Source of the DNA: Oscillospiraceae bacterium
GTDB taxonomy: Bacteria; Bacillota; Clostridia; Oscillospirales; Oscillospiraceae
Length of the DNA stretch: 64,000 bases
Assembly: GCA_020025595.1 (NCBI GenBank)
Contig: JAHHRV010000006.1
Coordinates: 62,001-126,000, forward strand
Direction of reading: 5' to 3'
Translations under genes and position numbers: made by a program
The notes under the pieces: model-generated
The model's input: only the letters and a program-made list of their open reading frames with translations
Databases searched by the model: none
Told to the model about the DNA's origin: nothing
Shown: positions 7,674 to 16,800 of the stretch, one piece after another
Layout of the letters: each line of letters opens with the position of its first letter
Position numbering within the stretch: the stretch's first letter is position 1

Positions 7674-9200
7674 TTACTTAACCAGCTGCACCTGGCCCAG
7701 AGCCATGGCGCCGTAGTTCACATCCAGAGGATATTCTGCAACAACGCTCTCCAGGAACTCGTTGCCCTTTTCCACTGTCAGATCCTTCTTTGCAACGCTG
7801 TGCCACATGGGACGGCTGTCCACATAGTACATCACATGGTAGCCAAAGTCGGACTGAACCAGACCGTAGTCACCGGCCACACGGCTGTCATCAAAGCACC
7901 AGTCTTCAAAGGGCTTGACCATCTGGCCCTTACGAACATCGGTGTACAGGCCGCCTTTTGCAGCAGAGCCGGGGTCCTTAGAATACTTGCCTGCCAGTTC
8001 TGCAAAACGCTCCTGGGTCTGCTCGCCGCCCAGGTACTCGTCCAGAACTGCCTGAGCTGCATCCTTACAAGCTGCCCACTCTTCCTCGGAGTAGGTCACC
8101 TTGCCGTCCTCGCCGGTGGTGCCGCCCTCGGGGGTGATCAGGATGTGACGGACATCGACAAACTTGCTGTCGTCCTTCTTCAGGCCATTCTTTGCGTACT
8201 CTTCTGCATGCTCATCAAAGTACTTTCCGATTTCTTCGTCGGTCAGCTGGATTGCATCGACATTGCTGCCGTAGTACAGATAGCCGTTGTAGTAGTCATT
8301 CATATACCGGGTATAAGCTTCCATGGTTGCGCCGACACCCATATCGGAGTGGATCATGTCCTCGACACTCTCAAAGCCGCCGTTCTTTGCAGCAGCTTCC
8401 AGATTCTCAGGCAGTTTTTCCAGGTGCTGCACATATTCTTCGTCCATCTTAAAGCCTTCAGCCTGAGCCTTCATGCTCAGAGCAGTGTAGTTCTTCCAGC
8501 TGTTCACAGCTTCTCTGACAAAGAACTGCTGCCAGGTCAGGGACGGATCCATGCTCTTCTGCATATCCAGAGGCACATTGACATCCAGACCGAACATTGC
8601 TGCGGACTGGCCATAGCGCTCCAGGAAGTCATAAACGCGCATCCAGTAGTAAACCTGCAGGTCGTTGTTGGTCATCTGTGCATCGCCCAGAGTTGCGACA
8701 ACATCGCCGCCCTTTGCGGTGATCTCGTCATCGGTCACAGTGTAAGTGCCCTTGCAGGTAGCATCGTCAGGGTTGCCGTCAGCGGGGATGGTGGGTTCGG
8801 TTGTTTCGACAGGAACGGTACTTGCGCCTGTTGCAGCGGGATCTTCGGTGTTCTTGCCCTTGAATCCGCCGACTACCAGAGCCACGACAACGGCAACTGC
8901 CACCACTGCCAGCACGACCAGCAGTGCAATCTTGCCGGCACCCAGCTTACCCTCCACGATGGGAGTGGGCTCATTCTCAGCAGTCTGCTCTGCATCAGGC
9001 TGTGCAGACTCCTGTGTCATAGTGGTATCCTCTGCAGCTTCCTCGGTCTGTTCTGCAGCAGGCTCCACAATCGTTTCTTCTACAGTTTCATCCTGCAGCT
9101 GTTCGACGACTTCCTCCTGTTCGGGCTGGTTGTCAAAGCCACAGTTGGGACAAAGGGTTACCCCTTCTTCCAGTTCAGCATCACATGCTTTGCATTTCAT
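7674..9200 (-). CDS. Membrane-anchored parvulin-type peptidyl-prolyl isomerase with zinc ribbon
   Basis: The 508-residue protein begins with a zinc ribbon (Cys 3, 6, 17, 20), then a Glu/Gln/Thr-rich acidic linker, one membrane helix at about 90-112, and a large extracytoplasmic part. The latter resembles the SurA/PrsA class: a helical chaperone region (about 170-340) and a parvulin domain (about 345-470) with the VDVRHILI start and the GGLYTDVRKGQMVKPFE and DFGYHVMYY motifs. It probably folds exported proteins at the cell surface. Unlike PrsA it has no lipobox; the zinc ribbon stays in the cytoplasm and its role is unknown. It has its own promoter (9246-9274). Confidence 0.88.
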   Translation of the reverse strand: MKCKACDAELEEGVTLCPNCGFDNQPEQEEVVEQLQDETVEETIVEPAAEQTEEAAEDTTMTQESAQPDAEQTAENEPTPIVEGKLGAGKIALLVVLAVVAVAVVVALVVGGFKGKNTEDPAATGASTVPVETTEPTIPADGNPDDATCKGTYTVTDDEITAKGGDVVATLGDAQMTNNDLQVYYWMRVYDFLERYGQSAAMFGLDVNVPLDMQKSMDPSLTWQQFFVREAVNSWKNYTALSMKAQAEGFKMDEEYVQHLEKLPENLEAAAKNGGFESVEDMIHSDMGVGATMEAYTRYMNDYYNGYLYYGSNVDAIQLTDEEIGKYFDEHAEEYAKNGLKKDDSKFVDVRHILITPEGGTTGEDGKVTYSEEEWAACKDAAQAVLDEYLGGEQTQERFAELAGKYSKDPGSAAKGGLYTDVRKGQMVKPFEDWCFDDSRVAGDYGLVQSDFGYHVMYYVDSRPMWHSVAKKDLTVEKGNEFLESVVAEYPLDVNYGAMALGQVQLVK

Positions 9201-9245
9201 CAGTCAATTCCTCATTTCTCCGGTTTCCGGGTCAAATACCTGTCT

Positions 9246-9274
9246 AGTGTATCATGTTTTCCACGTAATTACAA
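9246..9274 (-). promoter_or_regulatory. Promoter of the parvulin foldase gene
   Basis: On the minus strand TTGTAA and TACACT are separated by exactly 17 bases, about 45 bases upstream of the start codon. Confidence 0.55.
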
Positions 9275-9384
9275 GAACCCAGTCAGGACTTCAAATAAAG
9301 TTTACACTTGCATAAAATGTCGAATAAGCACCCAATTTTCCGTAAATCGGCTTAAAGTCAGACAATTTCGCCAGTGGGTGAGTC

Positions 9385-9999
9385 TTATTCTGTATAGCCG
9401 CAGATCTCATCCCAATAAGCTTTGACCAGTTCATAAGAATAGACTTTGGGCTTCGACGATCCCCTCACCTGCTTCCACAAAATGGATGCAGCCTTCATTT
9501 TATTCTGAAAGTTTTGGTTTCTTTCATCTGCACAAAAATCCTTCAGGAACTGATTCCATTGACAGCAGGAGTGGTCATATTTTGCATAGTCTGAATTTCC
9601 TGCATACAGATCCAGCATATCCTGAACGGTAAAAGTGTGGTCTTGCTCCTGCTTTACTTTTCTCCAGGCTGTCGCCATGTCTGCGGTAAATTTGAAGGGT
9701 TCAACTCCTGTTTGTTCCTGAAAATATGCTCGGAACCTTGCATTAAACGAAAATCCGCAATCAAGCAAAGGGCAATCCCGGGAGATTTCCTTTGTTGCTT
9801 TCCCTGGTTTTGCTCTTTTGGGGCCGGAAATCAGATTCCCGTTAAAGTATTCTTGTATGTACGCAATGAGCTCTTGCTTGGTTCCTGAGTGGTTGATGCC
9901 AAGGTCCCTGCAGATCTGCTCCAGTTCCTTGCGATACCAATAATACTTCATAAATTCATCAAAGGATTTGATATCGCCGAAATCCGGTCGATTTTCCAT
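9385..9999 (-). CDS. SAP-domain protein of unknown function
   Basis: The 204-residue protein has an N-terminal SAP-like helix-extended-loop-helix (FDEFMKYYWYRKELEQICRDLGINHSGTKQELIAYI, residues about 9-45), a fold usually associated with nucleic acid binding. The remainder contains a conserved region ending near residue 190 that I cannot assign to a characterised family. The ATG at 9997-9999 is preceded by GGAGG; an earlier in-frame start would add 30 unsupported residues. It lies alone on the minus strand between the nucleotidase operon and the foldase gene. A role in DNA or RNA binding is plausible but unproven. Confidence 0.7.
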   Translation of the reverse strand: MENRPDFGDIKSFDEFMKYYWYRKELEQICRDLGINHSGTKQELIAYIQEYFNGNLISGPKRAKPGKATKEISRDCPLLDCGFSFNARFRAYFQEQTGVEPFKFTADMATAWRKVKQEQDHTFTVQDMLDLYAGNSDYAKYDHSCCQWNQFLKDFCADERNQNFQNKMKAASILWKQVRGSSKPKVYSYELVKAYWDEICGYTE

Positions 10000-10049
10000 T
10001 TGAACGCCTCCATATTTTTCTGTCTTTGTTCCGAGACAATTCGTGATAA

Positions 10050-10096
10050 ACAAAATGAGCGATGTGCAGGCCTTTTGTCGGTCCGGCATCGCTCAT
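10050..10096 (-). terminator. Hairpin after the 5'-nucleotidase gene
   Basis: Inverted repeat ATGAGCGATG/CATCGCTCAT (10055-10064 with 10087-10096) with a 22-base loop lies just after the YfbR-like stop codon and is followed on the minus strand by TTTGTTT. Confidence 0.5.
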
Positions 10097-10111
10097 AATG
10101 ATTCATCACTG

Positions 10112-10699
10112 TTATTCCAATTCATCCAGATTTCGGCTGAAGGCATCCAGGCACTCCGCAATAAACCAGTTCAGCTCCGGCAGATTCATCTGCACCATGG
10201 CTTCCATGGTCTGCTTTGCCGCAGAGTCAAATTCGCAGTTTCCCGCCTTCTGCTCTTCCACGCATTTGATGTAGGCAGACAGCTTGTCCGCAGCCTTGAC
10301 GATGGGGTTGACGGTTTCGTCATCCTCCAGCACCAGATGCTCATAAGAGCTGCGCAGCTGGGGCGGAAGCATGGACAGGAGCTTTTCTCCCGAAATACGC
10401 TCCACCTGCTTGTACGCAGATTTGATTTCTGGATTGTAATATTTGATGGGTGTAGGCAAATCCCCGGTCAGAATTTCAGAAGCATCGTGGTACAGCGCTG
10501 CAACCGCACACTGATTGGGGTCTGGGCCTTCCAGCCCCAGAATGTCCCGGCGAATCAGCGCCAGCGCATGAGCAAGCACCGCCACCTGATGGCTGTGCTC
10601 CTGAATATTTTCAGAGAAGGTGTTGCGCATCAGTCCCCAGCGGGTAATATAGCGCATTCTGCCCATCAGGGCATAAAACTCATTGGCCACAGGGATCAC
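10112..10699 (-). CDS. yfbR: 5'-deoxynucleotidase, YfbR-like HD phosphohydrolase
   Basis: This 195-residue HD-domain protein is clearly related to Escherichia coli YfbR, which dephosphorylates deoxynucleoside 5'-monophosphates. The shared landmarks are RWGLMRNTFSENIQEHSHQVA with the first metal-binding His residues, the AALYHDASE HD motif, GDLPTPIKYYNP, and the later AADKLSAYIKCVEEQKAGN. The GTG start overlaps the stop of the upstream HAD phosphatase gene by four bases (GTGA), so the two are translationally coupled and may work together in nucleotide or phosphate-ester housekeeping. Length matches the E. coli protein (about 199 residues). Confidence 0.92.
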   Translation of the reverse strand: MIPVANEFYALMGRMRYITRWGLMRNTFSENIQEHSHQVAVLAHALALIRRDILGLEGPDPNQCAVAALYHDASEILTGDLPTPIKYYNPEIKSAYKQVERISGEKLLSMLPPQLRSSYEHLVLEDDETVNPIVKAADKLSAYIKCVEEQKAGNCEFDSAAKQTMEAMVQMNLPELNWFIAECLDAFSRNLDELE

Positions 10700-11361
10700 T
10701 CCATTTCTTTCAGAACACCTGCAAAGTCACCGGGCTTGCTGCAAAGATGGGTCGCTCCGTTCTCTTTCAGAAATTCCTCATCCCGGAAGCCCCACAGCAC
10801 GCTGATGCAGCGCATATTTGCATTGGCAGCCGTCTGGACATCCACCTCGCTGTCGCCCACATAGATGCACTGCTGAGGTTTCAGGCCCAGCGCATCCACC
10901 GCCCGGTACACAAGATCCGGCGCAGGCTTTCTGGGGCAGCCGCTGACCTCTCCGGTGACCGCTGCGAACAGTTCGCCCGCATCGCCGAAGTAATCCTTGC
11001 ACAGAATCTTCACCGCCGAGTCCGGCTTGTTGGACACTACGGCCATGGGATATCCCTCTGCTTTCAGCTGTCTGAGCAAATCCATGATGCCCGGATACGG
11101 GGCGCTTTTCACCCGGCAGTGGTCATCATAGTATGCCCGGAAGCAATCGAGCACCTCTTCCCAGTCAGGGTCCTGCGCAGTACCCGGCAGCGCCCGCTGA
11201 ATCAGCAGTCCTGCGCCGTTTCCCACAAAGCTGCGAATCTCATCCAGATTGCGCTCCGGGCAGCCAAAGGTTCTCAGAGCGTAATTGGTTGCATCCATCA
11301 AATCCTGCAAGGTATCCAGCAGGGTTCCGTCCAAATCCCAAATAATACCTGTCTGTTTCAT
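10696..11361 (-). CDS. HAD-family phosphatase (phosphoglycolate phosphatase-like)
   Basis: The 221-residue protein is a class IA haloacid-dehalogenase hydrolase. The catalytic DLDGTLLDTL motif is at residues 9-18, a helical cap follows (about 20-85), VVSNKPDS is motif II, and GDSEVDVQTAANANM holds the motif IV acidic residues. The closest described group is phosphoglycolate phosphatase/PpaX, but the substrate cannot be fixed from sequence. The gene is preceded by a GGGG ribosome binding site and starts one base after the stop of the DnaI-like gene, so it belongs to the primosome-HAD-yfbR transcript. Confidence 0.9.
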   Translation of the reverse strand: MKQTGIIWDLDGTLLDTLQDLMDATNYALRTFGCPERNLDEIRSFVGNGAGLLIQRALPGTAQDPDWEEVLDCFRAYYDDHCRVKSAPYPGIMDLLRQLKAEGYPMAVVSNKPDSAVKILCKDYFGDAGELFAAVTGEVSGCPRKPAPDLVYRAVDALGLKPQQCIYVGDSEVDVQTAANANMRCISVLWGFRDEEFLKENGATHLCSKPGDFAGVLKEME

Positions 11362-11362
11362 A

Positions 11363-12340
11363 TTATCCCCGCTTCTTAATCAATCGAATATCGTCGCCCA
11401 CAAAAGCCACCCGGCGGTAGCTGCCACGCAGGCGGGACGCAATCTGAGGGCTGTAGCGATTGCTCAGATCGTCCACAGTCAGATTGGTGGAAATGATGGT
11501 GGGCTTGCTCTCCAGCAGCCGGTCATTCACAAGACTGTAAAGAGCAGTGGTCACAAACTGGCCTGCCAGCTCCGTACCCAGATCATCGATGATCAGCAGA
11601 TCACAGGCATTGTACTTGACCGCAGCACTGCGGCTTTCCTCATCGCCTTCAAAACGGGCACGCTCCAGGCAGTTAAACAGGTGGCCTGCACTTTCGTATA
11701 CAACGCTGTAACCGGAATCCGACACAGTCCGTGCAATGCACGCAGAAAGATAGGTCTTTCCCAGGCCTGTATTGCCGGAAAACAGCAGATTTTCCGATTT
11801 CATGCTAAAGCTGTATGCATATCTGCGGCAGGTCTGGAATGTTTTTTCCATAACCATTCTGGGCGCCACGCCCAGTCTCGGGTCTACCTGGCTGGGATAG
11901 TAGTCCAGACGGAACTGGTCAAAGCTCTCCCGTCCGGCAGACAGGAAGGTCAGCTCCTTGCGCTGCTCCTGACGGCACAGCTCCTGCAGACATTCGCACA
12001 TGCTGCTGCCCACATAGCCGGTTCCGCCGCAGACTTCGCAGATGGGCGTTTCATCCAGATAGCCCTCTTCAAATGTGGCATCCAGAATCCACTGGCGCTC
12101 CTGCTGCAGATCCTGATTCTGCTTTTTGGCCTGAGCCATCAATTCCTCTGCATCTCCGCCGGCAAAAACGGCCTGAGCAGCTTTTACCATGGTCAAACGA
12201 AGCTGACGGTCGATTTCCTTCAGTCTGGGCGCTACCTGATAGGCGTGTTCCAGATGTTCCCGATTTTCCCGTTCCCGGTCATCTCTGGCCTGTTCCAGAC
12301 GCGCTCTTGCTCTGCGAACCACTTCAGAACTATATGCCAT
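11363..12340 (-). CDS. DnaI/DnaC-type helicase loader ATPase
   Basis: This 325-residue protein has an N-terminal helical and Cys-containing region (CEVCGGTGY...C.C near residues 110-125, a possible zinc site) and a C-terminal AAA+ domain with Walker A SGNTGLGKT near 180 and Walker B LLIIDDLGTE near 243. This is the architecture of DnaI, which loads the replicative helicase in Gram-positive bacteria, and of IstB-type ATPases. The DnaD-like gene lies three bases upstream with an AGGAGG site between, and that pairing favours a primosome role over an IstB transposase helper, since no transposase is present. Confidence 0.88.
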   Translation of the reverse strand: MAYSSEVVRRARARLEQARDDRERENREHLEHAYQVAPRLKEIDRQLRLTMVKAAQAVFAGGDAEELMAQAKKQNQDLQQERQWILDATFEEGYLDETPICEVCGGTGYVGSSMCECLQELCRQEQRKELTFLSAGRESFDQFRLDYYPSQVDPRLGVAPRMVMEKTFQTCRRYAYSFSMKSENLLFSGNTGLGKTYLSACIARTVSDSGYSVVYESAGHLFNCLERARFEGDEESRSAAVKYNACDLLIIDDLGTELAGQFVTTALYSLVNDRLLESKPTIISTNLTVDDLSNRYSPQIASRLRGSYRRVAFVGDDIRLIKKRG

Positions 12341-12343
12341 TGC

Positions 12344-13225
12344 TTAGTCCTCCTGCATCATTCTGGCGATTGCTGCCAGCTCATCTTCATCCAGCTCCCG
12401 GCGCTCCGGCTTGACCGTGGTGGTCTTGCGGTCGTTGGCAACAATCTGATCTGCCGTGTGCAGACCTGCCTCATGCCAGCGCTTGAGGATGCTGTTCATA
12501 TACGGCCACTTCAGTCCACCTGTGTTGATGCAGGTGCGCTCGTAAGCCATGGAAATAGCCGCATCATCAAATCCCATCTGGGCCCAGGCCTGGGCGTAGC
12601 GCTCCTCTGCCGCGGTCAGTCTGCGGCCCCGGATCTGCACCAGATGCTTGATATGCGCCATTGCACTGTTATATACATTTTGCTTCTGGATAAAGGCCGC
12701 AGCCTCTTCCATGGTGTCAATTCCCTGCTCTGCCCATGCATAAGCCTCTTTTTCGATGGTGCGAAGCGAAGGCGCACGGTTGCTTCCCCGCTGGCGGATC
12801 CGGTCCTTGCAGTAGTTCACCAGAACGGAAATCACATCAGGGGTCAGTCCCAGATAGCGGGTAAAGCCAAGAAGGATCTTCAGCTCCTCGGTGTTCAGGG
12901 TCTTCCCCAGAACCCGCTGAACCTCTCCATACAGCAGGCGGAAGGAGTCATCAGAATCCATTGCCTCAAACACATCTTTTTCCGTGTAGTTTGGCCGTTC
13001 CCCGGAGGGGATCATGGTCTTCTTGTCACTGGGCCACAGTCCCAGCTGCCGCAGTGTTGCACTGGCGCAGCTGAAGCGGCCTGCACTCATGCCAAGCGCA
13101 GCTTCTGCCTCACTGGGGTCATTGCCGCATTGTATGTACAAGTAAAGAATGGCTGCATCACCGCTGGCGGTGGCCAATATCTTTCTGGTATCCTCTCTGG
13201 AAATATTCAAATCGGTCACAGTCAT
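12344..13225 (-). CDS. DnaD-domain replication initiation/primosome protein
   Basis: The 293-residue protein has an N-terminal winged-helix-like region and a C-terminal DnaD/DnaB2 domain (about 110-190). The latter has the usual helical pattern around LGKTLNTEELKILLGF and PDVISVLVNYCKDR, followed by TIEKEAYAWAEQGIDTMEEA. In Bacillus such proteins act with DnaI to bring the helicase to the origin or to stalled forks. It is the first gene of a four-gene minus-strand operon with the DnaI-like, HAD and YfbR-like genes. The start has an AAGGTGA ribosome binding site. Confidence 0.9.
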   Translation of the reverse strand: MTVTDLNISREDTRKILATASGDAAILYLYIQCGNDPSEAEAALGMSAGRFSCASATLRQLGLWPSDKKTMIPSGERPNYTEKDVFEAMDSDDSFRLLYGEVQRVLGKTLNTEELKILLGFTRYLGLTPDVISVLVNYCKDRIRQRGSNRAPSLRTIEKEAYAWAEQGIDTMEEAAAFIQKQNVYNSAMAHIKHLVQIRGRRLTAAEERYAQAWAQMGFDDAAISMAYERTCINTGGLKWPYMNSILKRWHEAGLHTADQIVANDRKTTTVKPERRELDEDELAAIARMMQED

Positions 13226-13622
13226 CTTGTCACCTTCTTATATCTTTTTCGTCATGTTTTTATATTATAACACAGCTTTCTCCCCCAGACAACCCAAACA
13301 GATGAGGAAGAAATTGAAAATATCTTCCTGTATTTTTGTATCACAACTGTATCTTGTGGATAGAATTGGGTCATACCCCTAAAAAAGAAAACCGAATCCT
13401 CAAAAGAGGACTCGGTTTCTTGGGATTGTGCAGATCATTTTTCCTATGATGTACTGGCGGGTGATATCCCCCGCCTTTCGCATCTTTCCCATCAGCTGCT
13501 GTAAGATACACTTGACAGAAAATTCAGTGATGTAGGTATATCGTCATATTCCGTTTCATCAAGCTTTTTTCCTGTCCATCGCTATCTTGCCCCGCAGCTC
13601 CAGATTATATACGGAGGTCATC
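13226..13622. other. Intergenic region upstream of dnaD and bofA
   Basis: This 397-base gap contains a strong minus-strand hairpin terminator at 13388-13418 but no confident gene. On the plus strand a TTGACA at 13512-13517 with GTATAT 18 bases later could drive bofA. On the minus strand there is a short open frame of about 44 codons (13405-13545 region) just before the hairpin, without a clear ribosome binding site; I did not call it. Confidence 0.4.
13376..13418 (-). terminator. Intrinsic terminator, minus strand
   Basis: A 13-bp stem with one mismatch (13388-13401 with 13406-13418, loop AAAA) is followed on the minus strand by TTTCTTTTTTT. It can end transcripts that read past purL, or a short unannotated RNA. 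Confidence 0.75.
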
Positions 13623-13877
13623 ATGGAAAATTTTTTCAGTATTTTGATTCCTGCAGCACTGGCCTTTGGCTTTTTGCGCCTGTGTGCTGCCCAGGTAAAA
13701 TGGATGTGGAAAATCGCCATTAATTCCCTGGCAGGCTTTGCAAGTTTATGGCTGCTGAATCTGATTTCCGGATTCACCGGAATCTTCTTCCCCATCAACT
13801 TTGTCACCGCCTGCATTGCAGGATTCTTAGGCGTGCCCGGAATCATCCTGCTGATCGTACTTCAGTTTATCCTTTGA
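13623..13877 (+). CDS. bofA: BofA-like sporulation membrane protein
   Basis: The 84-residue protein is almost wholly hydrophobic, with two to three membrane helices, and ends with the motif NFVTACIAGFLGVPGIILLIVLQFIL that marks the pro-sigma-K processing inhibitor BofA family. In Bacillus BofA sits in the outer forespore membrane and holds the SpoIVFB protease inactive. Homologues are widespread in spore-forming Clostridia. The ATG at 13623 has GGAGG upstream. The gene overlaps the end of purL on the opposite strand by 11 bases. Its presence hints at spore-forming ancestry. Confidence 0.85.
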   Translation: MENFFSILIPAALAFGFLRLCAAQVKWMWKIAINSLAGFASLWLLNLISGFTGIFFPINFVTACIAGFLGVPGIILLIVLQFIL

Positions 13878-16800
13878 AGTAGCGCACAGCGGATTCGAAC
13901 AGCTTCATGTCAAACTCGCCGGGAACATTCTTGTACAGGCCGTTGCCCTTACGCTCGGAGTGACCCATCTTACCCAGGACTCTGCCGTCAGGAGAAGTGA
14001 TGCCCTCGATAGCGAAGATGGAGCCATTGGGGTTGAAGTGGACATCTGCAGTGGCGTTGCCGCTGAGATCCACATACTGGGTAGCGATCTGGCCCTTTGC
14101 TGCCAGTTCTCTGACCAGAGCCTCGTCTGCCAGGAAGCGGCCCTCGCCGTGAGAAATGGGCACGGTGTAGACCTGACCGACCTCAGTGCCTGCCAGCCAG
14201 GGGCTCATGTTGGAAGCAACACGGGTACGGACCAGACGGGACTGGTGGCGGCCGATGACATTGTGGGTCAGTGTGGGGAATTCCACATCTGCATCCAGGA
14301 TCTTGCCGTAGGGTACCAGGCCCAGCTTGATGAGTGCCTGGAAGCCGTTGCAGATACCCAGCATCAGACCGTCGCGGTCATTCAGCAGAGATTCCACCTG
14401 CTCCTTGATGGCAGCATTGCGGAAGAATGCAGTGATGAACTTGCCGGAGCCGTCAGGCTCGTCGCCGCCGGAGAAGCCGCCGGGAATGAAGACCATCTGA
14501 GACTGGCTCAGCTTCTTGGAGAATTCCTCAACGCTTCTGGAAATGGCATCGGCAGTCAGGTTGCGGATGACGAAAATCTCAGCTTCGGCACCGGCATCCT
14601 CCATAGCCTTGGCGGAATCGTATTCGCAGTTGGTGCCGGGGAATACGGGGATCAGAACCTTGGGACGGGCTACCTTCACAGCAGGAGCCACACGGGTAGC
14701 TGCCTGGAAGGAAACATTCTCAATGGGAGTGTCCACATCGGGGATATTGCAGGTGTAGACGCTTTCCAGCTTGTCTTCGTAGGCATTCAGCAGAGCGCCT
14801 GCGCCGACGGTCTCAAAGCCGTAGGTGAATGCGCCGTTGTCTGTGACTTCACCCAGGAGCTTGCCCTCAGCCTCGCCGGACATTTCCAGAACGAAGCCGC
14901 CATAGCACAGACCGAACAGGTCTTCCATGGTGCAGGCAGTATCAAATGCAAAGCCGAAGCCGTTGCCGAAGGCCATTTTCATGACAGCTTCTGCTGCGCC
15001 GCCCATGCCGGGAGTGTAGGCGCTGACAGCCTTGCCGCTGCGCAGCAGCTCGGTAACATAGTCAAACAGAGCCAGCTGAGATTCTGCAACAGGCAGACCG
15101 TTTTCGTCATACTCAGGCTTCAGCAGGCAGACCTTGTTGCCGGCCTTCTTAAACTCGTTGGATACGATATTCTGAACCTTCTCGGTGGTAACAGCGAAGG
15201 AAACCAGCGTGGGAGGTACATCCAGATCTTCAAAGGTACCGGACATGGAGTCCTTGCCGCCGATGGCAGCGATCTTCAGATCCATCTGGGCATTGAATGC
15301 GCCCAGCAGAGCAGCCATGGGCTGGCTCCAGCGCTTGGGATCGTGACCGACTCTCTTGAAGTACTCCTGGAAGGTCAGGTAGACATCTTCATAGCTTGCG
15401 CCGGTAGCAACCAGCTTAGCAGCAGATTCGACAACAGCCAGATATGCGCCGTGGTAGGGGCTGTGCTCGGTAATGAAGGGGTTGTAGCCCCAGCTCATGA
15501 CGGAGCAGTCATCGGTGTGGCCCTTTTCCAGGCTGACCTTGTGAACCATAGCCTGAATGGGAGTCTGCTGATTCTTGCCGCCGAAGGGCATCAGGACAGT
15601 GCCTGCGCCGATGGTTGCGTCAAAGCGCTCGGACAGGCCCCGCTTGGAGCAGGTGTTCAGGTCGGTTGCCAGGCGGTTCATATTCTCGGTAAAGGTACCG
15701 CTGATCTCCTGCACATACTCGCTGGCAGGCTCCAGATCAATGGTAATATGCTTTTCAGCACCGTTGGAGTTCAGGAACTCACGGCTGACATCGCAGATGG
15801 TTGCATCGTTCCAGTGCATGACCAGTCTGGGATTCTCGGTAACGGTAGCAACAACGGTTGCTTCCAGATTTTCTTCGCTTGCCAGCTCCAGGAAGCGCTC
15901 AACATTCTTTGCTTCGACAACAACAGCCATACGCTCCTGAGATTCGGAGATTGCCAGCTCGGTGCCGTCCAGGCCCTCGTACTTCTTGGGAACCTTGTTC
16001 AGGTCGATATCCAGGCCGTCAGCCAGCTCGCCGATGGCAACGGAAACACCGCCTGCGCCAAAGTCGTTGCAGCGCTTGATCATCAGGGTTGCTTCGCCGT
16101 TGCGGAACAGACGCTGCAGCTTGCGCTCTTCGGGAGCATTGCCCTTCTGAACCTCAGCGCCGCAGCTTTCCAGAGACTCTACAGTGTGGCTCTTGGAAGA
16201 ACCGGTAGCACCGCCGCAGCCATCACGGCCGGTACGGCCGCCCAGCAGGATGACCTTGTCACCGGCTGCGGGAACCTCACGGCGGACATGGGACTCGGGA
16301 ACAGCTGCCACAACAGCGCCGATTTCCATACGCTTTGCAGCGTAGCCGGAGTGATAGATCTCATCAACCATGCCGGTAGCCAGACCGATCTGGTTGCCGT
16401 AGGAAGAGTAACCTGCAGCAGCAGTGGTGACGATCTTTCTCTGGGGCAGCTTGCCGGGCATGGTCTCTGCCACGCTCTTCAGGGGATCAGCTGCGCCGGT
16501 AACACGCATAGCGCCGTATACATAAGCACGGCTTGCCAGGGGGTCACGGATTGCACCGCCGATACAGGTTGCAGCGCCGCCGAAGGGCTCGATCTCTGTG
16601 GGGTGGTTGTGGGTTTCGTTCTTGAACAGCAGCAGCCAGGGCTGCTCCTCGCCGTCAACGGTCACGGTCATGTGAACGGTGCAGGCGTTGATTTCCTCGG
16701 ACTCGTCCAGCTTATCCAGGTAGCCGTTCTTGCGCAGGTACTTGCCTGCCAGAGTGCCGATGTCCATCAGATTGATGGGCTTAGTGCGGCCCAGCTCCTG

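Noticed and set aside
7089..9425. A 778-codon open frame opposite the nitroreductase and foldase genes
   Set aside because: Crosses two clear genes and their terminator in antisense, with Cys/His/Leu-rich composition and no domain.
11363..12340. IstB-type transposition helper ATPase
   Set aside because: The Walker motifs fit, but there is no transposase or inverted repeat; the adjacent DnaD-like gene points to a primosome role.
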